From NCBI GenBank assembly GCA_023159155.1, contig JAJNNX010000061.1, forward strand, positions 186,001 to 250,000: 64,000 nucleotides of DNA. The letters are read 5' to 3'. The stretch comes from Ustulina deusta (Eukaryota > Ascomycota > Sordariomycetes > Xylariales > Xylariaceae). Shown here piece by piece: positions 59,622-64,000 of this stretch. A model generated the notes under the pieces. The model ran no database searches and was not told the origin of the DNA. It worked only from the letters and a program-made list of their open reading frames with translations. The first letter of the stretch is position 1; every line of letters begins with the position of its first letter. A program made the translations under genes and the position numbers.

Positions 59622-61803
59622 TCCATATGCGTGGCTTGCGTGGCGTTCATAGTAGCGCATTTGAGCGAGGATTGCTTTTGGTGGAAGGGCTTGCAGTTGT
59701 GCGCAGGATTCACGTCTTCCCTATTTTTCCGACGTCCATGGCGGGTCTAGGTATGTCGTATGTGCCAACCCCTCTTCCCCCCCTCTCCCCCCGGTCCTCC
59801 CCCCCCTCTGTTCCTGGTATCGCCTGGTGATCTACCTCGCCCTTGACGGGTGTGCATTGTCACCGAAATCAAAGGGTTACACCCGAGCTAGGGGAGCTGT
59901 CCGAGACGTGGGATCACGAGGGAGACTATATAGGCGTGACGGACGGCCCTGGTCTTCCCTGACAGCCGGTTTCCTCGATATCCCTGGCTGCAGAATGGCT
60001 CTCGAATCCATCTGTCGAATGTCGCCTTTTGACATGAATTGTCAGCTCGAGGTGCATTGCTTCTGCGGCTGAAGTAGCGTCCGCACACCCACGGACTTTC
60101 AAGCACGGTAATAGGCGCGTAGGCAGGTAGATACCTACGCCATGGGACCGGGGCCTCATGGCTGCTGCAAGTTCAAGTCTGACAGATTTGCTTGCTTATC
60201 TGTATACCTGCACAGCCAGCTGCAGGTGGCAAACTCGCCTTGTTCTTATATCAACAGCAGCAGCATCGCCCCCAAAGTGCACATCGAATCGCAGATGCGC
60301 AAATGAGCAGGGTTGTCTGCCTCGGCATCCATCTGCCGCATCTGGTGATGTGTCACGGCAAGGGTATATCTTCGAACTGGACATTGCAACCCAAGACGTG
60401 ATGGGGTTGACAGCTTTTCTGACAGATCAGTCAACTCGCGTAAACACAATGTCGGAGCATTTCCTCTTCACTGCTCAGCTAGCTCACACTATTTTGTCGA
60501 ATACTAATTGGTGGCATACATATGCCTATTGTCCCTATGTGTAGGTATGTATAAGTATCTTAGGTTCGGCACAGAGGTCGGTAGGCAGGCTAGGCGGGCT
60601 AGGCGGGCTAGGCAGGCTATAGGTAGGCTAAGGTACGGGTAGGCTAGGTACCGGCATGTGCCTCAAGCACAGACTCGCAACCTGGTAAATGACGGAGCAA
60701 GTGCACTTCTTTTTCCTCTCTTTGTCTGGCAGCCACATCCTGTTGGTTATGCATTCCCAAAACGAGCATTTCCTTGTCAACTGGACCAATGGCGGCCGAC
60801 TTCCACCCTCCCTCCTGCCATGCCAGCTCTCGACATCCCAGATCAACCAATAGGCCAACCAACACTCTGAACCGAATACTTGATATCCCAGTGTCTTTAT
60901 TTTGCACCAACGAACCTACTCTTCCTGGCCAAGGAAAAAAAAAAGAAGAAGCAGCCAAATCCAAGAGAAACACACGCGATTCCCTTCCAGTGTTGTCAGG
61001 ATCATGTGCGACAGGCTGGTTTTCTCGACCTGACTTGACTCTTGTTAGTCCAAGGACGTTTCGACTCTGCCTCCCTCTTCTTTCAGTTCCCTGCCGTACT
61101 GTCTCCTCCCAGCCACCGGCGCCCCAGGCACGCCGCATGTTGACTCGAAATCTTGCATGGCCGGTCGTCGGTACATGCGTGTAGCCTGGCCCCCGATTTC
61201 GAGCAGCGCTTGAAGCCACCGCCAGGAATCGGCAACCCCAGACGCCACTGTACATGTCACCCAAGACGTATGTGATTTCGTTCCAGACATATCCGAGACA
61301 CATCGTCCTCGTCTAGATCACTGTAGCCGCGATCCCATCTAGCGCAGAGACAGAACGCATCAAGGGGCAGCTGCCCCCCTCCTCTGCTCTGTTATAACCA
61401 GCCTGGGGAGAGTTCCCCTTGAGCCCTCTCGCTTGTGCTCTCTAGCACCAGCAGTCGGCATTTTCAGTTGTGTGAGGCTACTTCCGTGGCTGTCTAATTG
61501 ATCTGTGCTGCCCAGTCTTATTACCTGTATTACTTGGATCCCGTCATTGAGCACTGGCAACCCAGATCTCCCACACACAGAGCACCCCAGTGTCGTTACC
61601 TCTCAACGTCCTCGGCTTATTCCTGCCACCTTGCGGTGTTTTTGATCCAATCCCCGCTTGTGCTCATTACACTATATTCTCTTACCTCTATATCTACTGT
61701 TAGGTGGTTGCTATTTCCCCCGGTATTCTGGTAGGTGCAGCTATGCTTGCATCCATTCATCCAGGTGCTGAGGGCTAACTTCAAGATAGAGGGCCTATGT
61801 AAA
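59622..61803. other. Intergenic, right flank of the island and upstream region of the next gene
   Basis: GC-normal at once outside the inverted repeat. A C-rich patch (CCCCCCCTCTCCCCCC-like) is at about 59775-59810. A short minisatellite is listed at 60580. Frames up to 219 codons (60644-61303 minus) show no motif and low-complexity composition. The 600 bases before 61804 are pyrimidine-rich; GTAG/CAG-like splice sequences near 61733-61765 suggest a 5' UTR intron of the next gene. Confidence 0.5.
60580..60650. repeat. Short minisatellite, unit TAGGCGGGC
   Basis: Units TAGGCAGGC, TAGGCGGGC, TAGGCGGGC, TAGGCAGGC, then degenerate TATAGGTAGGC and TAAGGTACGGG. Directly visible; no coding role. 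Confidence 0.85.
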
Positions 61804-63711
61804 ATGGCACACGGCTTGGAAAAGTTGGAACAGTTGTTTACTGGGTCGAGACGGAGGGCGCGAGGGAGGCAGAGGTCGACACAAATGCATCCGAAGGCAT
61901 CAATCCTCGCTGACCATCGACCGTCGTCGCCAATGTTTCCAGCGCCGTCGTACCTTAGACCGACATCGATGCACATGACGCCCAGGGACGCTCATATTGA
62001 CGGACCGGAGGGAGATATGAGCCGCTGTCAGAGCGTACCGACCCTTCAGGAAGCATTGGATAAGCGGACCTCGCTTGCCTCCAGCATTACTATAGTGAAC
62101 CGGCCTAGTCGATGCGATGCTTCGGTTTCATCTTTACGACGCAGCAATAAGAGTTCGCCAACCAAACCACGCTCGTCCCGCTTTCGCTTTCCGGAAGATT
62201 CACTGTTCAAAAACCAACGACCGATAAGTAGCTCGGGAGGCTGCGGCAAGAACAATGCACTACGAGAAGAATCATTGCATACTCGTAATACCGACACGGG
62301 ATTGCTAGATTGGACTCCTACGCATATATCCTTGCTGTTTAATCCACTCGAATTCAAAGCGTCCTCGAGTAATAGCGTGGAGTCTACATTGCTCCCTTCT
62401 CCAGATTTCGCGCCCTCGATATTATCACCAGACAGTGACAAGTCCTTAGATAATCCGGGCCAGCAAACCGTTTCACATCCTTCACTTTTATCACGGAGCT
62501 CTGTGCATAGGTTGACCTTAAACCTAAGACAACAGTCCTTGTCATCTCGCGGAAAGTCATTAACAGAGTGCGTGTCAGCTTTTAACGCTGACGAGGCCAG
62601 CCAGAAGCCGACAATCAATCGATCTATGTCCCTTAATGGCTTGACCCCGGTGCGCCCTAATACTGCCCATGCGGCGCCAACGGTTCTCTCCACATCTGGC
62701 AACACTAGCAACTTCAAAGGGAGACGAAGTGTGCGAGAAAGCTGGGGCAATAGGCGAGGGGATCCCCACTTCCGCTGTTCTCTCAAGAGCACGAGTGAAG
62801 ATGCACCATGCTCAAAGCTACGGAGGTCTGCCAGTACATCAACACTCTCCATTTCAACGTCACAAACCTCTAGATGCGTTGTTCTTAAAGAGCCTACGTT
62901 CGATGACTTCTATGCTTTGAGTGACGACGATATTGCCGAAAGCCAACCTCTCACACCTAACGTGTATGTCCCGCCAACGCCTCCTCGCAAGGAAATTCGC
63001 AACTCCTACAGGAAGAGTCGTCTGTCACAAACTCTAACTTCACGACCTACTACGTTTAAACCCGTACGGGAAGAAGTCACTCCACCTAGCACACCAACTA
63101 ACTGCCACCTTCTTGCACTTACCTATTCGCCCACCAACCCCCGAGACACTCTCGGCGCGCTCCGGGCCGCGGAGCTCGCTAGGAAATACGACTTTGCTGT
63201 TTTATATGTGCTGAGTTTATGGCCTGTAGACGGTGACCGTCATCTAGATGTCTCGACCACTACCGTAGCAAGCAGCTATGAGGCCAGGAAAGTAACAAAT
63301 GTAAGCGGTCGCTTGTTGGCTGCGTACGGTCTAAATGAAGTCCCGTCACCTTTTGAGATCGTCACCGACACCCACCTCGCCGCATTGAACTGCGATTACT
63401 GGAATGAATATCGAAATCTTGATGCGCGCCCTGATGACATCTCACGTGGGTGGATCCGACCATTCTACAGCGAGTACACTCCTGTCTTCGCCTCGTCAGG
63501 GGCTACCAGTGGTCACCATCCTAAGAACCGAGGGATTGTCTTTGCAGCCTACTCAAAACAGACATTCAATCCCGTTATCCCCATGAGAACTTCTGCAAAG
63601 CAGGCATTACTTCTGAGGCAGCTATACTCCGACGCAAAAGCTCTTGTTGAAGCTTTAGTTGAACCGCGATCTAAATCAAGGAAAACCCCTATATCCCAGC
63701 GGGGCTTATGA
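61804..63711 (+). CDS. Conserved-looking fungal protein of unknown function, 635 aa
   Basis: Single frame; start taken at the first ATG in frame (MAHGLEKLEQLF), because the open frame upstream to 61735 has no ATG. Residues 1-430 are Ser/Thr/Pro/Arg-rich and probably disordered, with many SP/TP sites (for example RPSSPMFP, LTPNVYVPPTPPRKE), which could be kinase targets. The C-terminal 200 residues look folded: TYSPTNPRDTLGALRAAELA, RKYDFAVLYVLSLWP, VSGRLLAAYGLNEVPSPFEI, ALNCDYWNEYRN, DDISRGWIRPFYSEYTP and NRGIVFAAYSKQT. I recall similar C-terminal blocks in uncharacterised ascomycete proteins but no function. The pattern of a hydrophobic beta strand, helix and a GWIRPF segment slightly resembles a GAF-like fold; this is speculation. 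A 268-codon frame on the opposite strand is a shadow. Confidence 0.82.
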   Translation: MAHGLEKLEQLFTGSRRRARGRQRSTQMHPKASILADHRPSSPMFPAPSYLRPTSMHMTPRDAHIDGPEGDMSRCQSVPTLQEALDKRTSLASSITIVNRPSRCDASVSSLRRSNKSSPTKPRSSRFRFPEDSLFKNQRPISSSGGCGKNNALREESLHTRNTDTGLLDWTPTHISLLFNPLEFKASSSNSVESTLLPSPDFAPSILSPDSDKSLDNPGQQTVSHPSLLSRSSVHRLTLNLRQQSLSSRGKSLTECVSAFNADEASQKPTINRSMSLNGLTPVRPNTAHAAPTVLSTSGNTSNFKGRRSVRESWGNRRGDPHFRCSLKSTSEDAPCSKLRRSASTSTLSISTSQTSRCVVLKEPTFDDFYALSDDDIAESQPLTPNVYVPPTPPRKEIRNSYRKSRLSQTLTSRPTTFKPVREEVTPPSTPTNCHLLALTYSPTNPRDTLGALRAAELARKYDFAVLYVLSLWPVDGDRHLDVSTTTVASSYEARKVTNVSGRLLAAYGLNEVPSPFEIVTDTHLAALNCDYWNEYRNLDARPDDISRGWIRPFYSEYTPVFASSGATSGHHPKNRGIVFAAYSKQTFNPVIPMRTSAKQALLLRQLYSDAKALVEALVEPRSKSRKTPISQRGL

Positions 63712-64000
63712 AACTCGATCTCGAGGATCCAGATATAACGCTATATTTTTAGCCTAGTCAAACCACATGACCGTCTCGTCGCCCAGAACATTTCATTGCG
63801 ATTTGTTCTAAGCCCAACTATACATACAATACACGCGAACGTTGCGCCATGAGTGGAACATATCCAGTGACAGTGTCTAGGAGCGAGGGATCTGCATTAA
63901 AAACCCTGTCTTTGCTCTTATCCCCTGCATATGAGAGCTGTACAACGATGGCAACAAGCCCAGCTAGATGACTAATATACGAGAAGATGACACGATATAA
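63712..64000. other. 3' region of the unknown-function gene, to window edge
   Basis: No further frame of note. It should contain the 3' UTR and polyadenylation site of the preceding gene. Confidence 0.6.

Noticed and set aside
46801..59638. GTGGCTTG on both sides of the island as a target-site duplication
   Set aside because: The copies lie at different distances from the inverted repeats (27 and 9 bases), so they are not a simple TSD.
60158..60544. 128-codon plus frame right of the island
   Set aside because: No motif, Ser/Ala/Thr-rich chance composition, overlapped by similar frames on both strands.
62046..62852. 268-codon minus frame
   Set aside because: Antisense shadow of the 635-aa unknown-function gene, whose own frame is longer and has conserved-looking blocks.

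Overview
The window reads as nuclear DNA of a filamentous ascomycete (Pezizomycotina; most likely a sordariomycete, but I cannot name a genus). Evidence: short GT-AG introns, many of about 50-120 nt, often with CTAAC/CTGAC-like branch sites; fungal-type alternative oxidase, MDM31, eIF3j and Pno1; several HET-domain loci; and C-to-T / G-to-A decayed repeats of the kind left by repeat-induced point mutation (RIP). Nine genes are supported as intact or probably intact (one cut by the left edge). Most are multi-exon, and the joined models below were checked by hand for splice phase.

Layout. 1-914: 5' part of an F-box/WD-like gene (minus). 915-11.6 kb: a gene desert. 11.6-14.0 kb: secreted GMC oxidoreductase. 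15.5-22.6 kb: a housekeeping block: Pno1/Dim2 (minus, nine small exons) divergent from MDM31 (plus), then eIF3j/Hcr1 (minus). 22.6-29.4 kb: gene-poor, with a decayed Hsp70 gene. 29.5-30.7 kb: alternative oxidase. 31.3-33.4 kb: intact HET-like gene. 33.4-37.7 kb: decayed DNA with a HET pseudogene. 37.7-42.7 kb: mitochondrial ATP synthase alpha and ATP-dependent NAD(P)HX dehydratase, both plus strand. 43.1-43.7 kb: truncated HET gene. 43.7-46.8 kb: no confident gene. 46.84-59.62 kb: a very AT-rich island enclosed by GC-normal inverted repeats. 61.8-63.7 kb: a large conserved-looking fungal protein of unknown function.

Biology. Three genes are mitochondrial (AOX, ATP1, MDM31), two act in ribosome biogenesis or translation (Pno1, eIF3j), and one repairs damaged NAD(P)H. 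They look like ordinary core genes separated by accessory DNA rather than a pathway cluster. The accessory layer consists of three HET-type loci in different states of decay, an Hsp70 pseudogene and the AT-rich island.

The most unusual object is the island: about 12.8 kb, flanked by inverted repeats that carry arrays of a 7-bp unit. Inside are LTR-like direct repeats about 7.1 kb apart, several tandem arrays (periods 12, 21 and 41 bp), and a relic lysine-rich coding frame on the minus strand with a heptapeptide repeat. I read it as a RIP-degraded composite mobile element, but could not identify a transposase or polymerase by eye.
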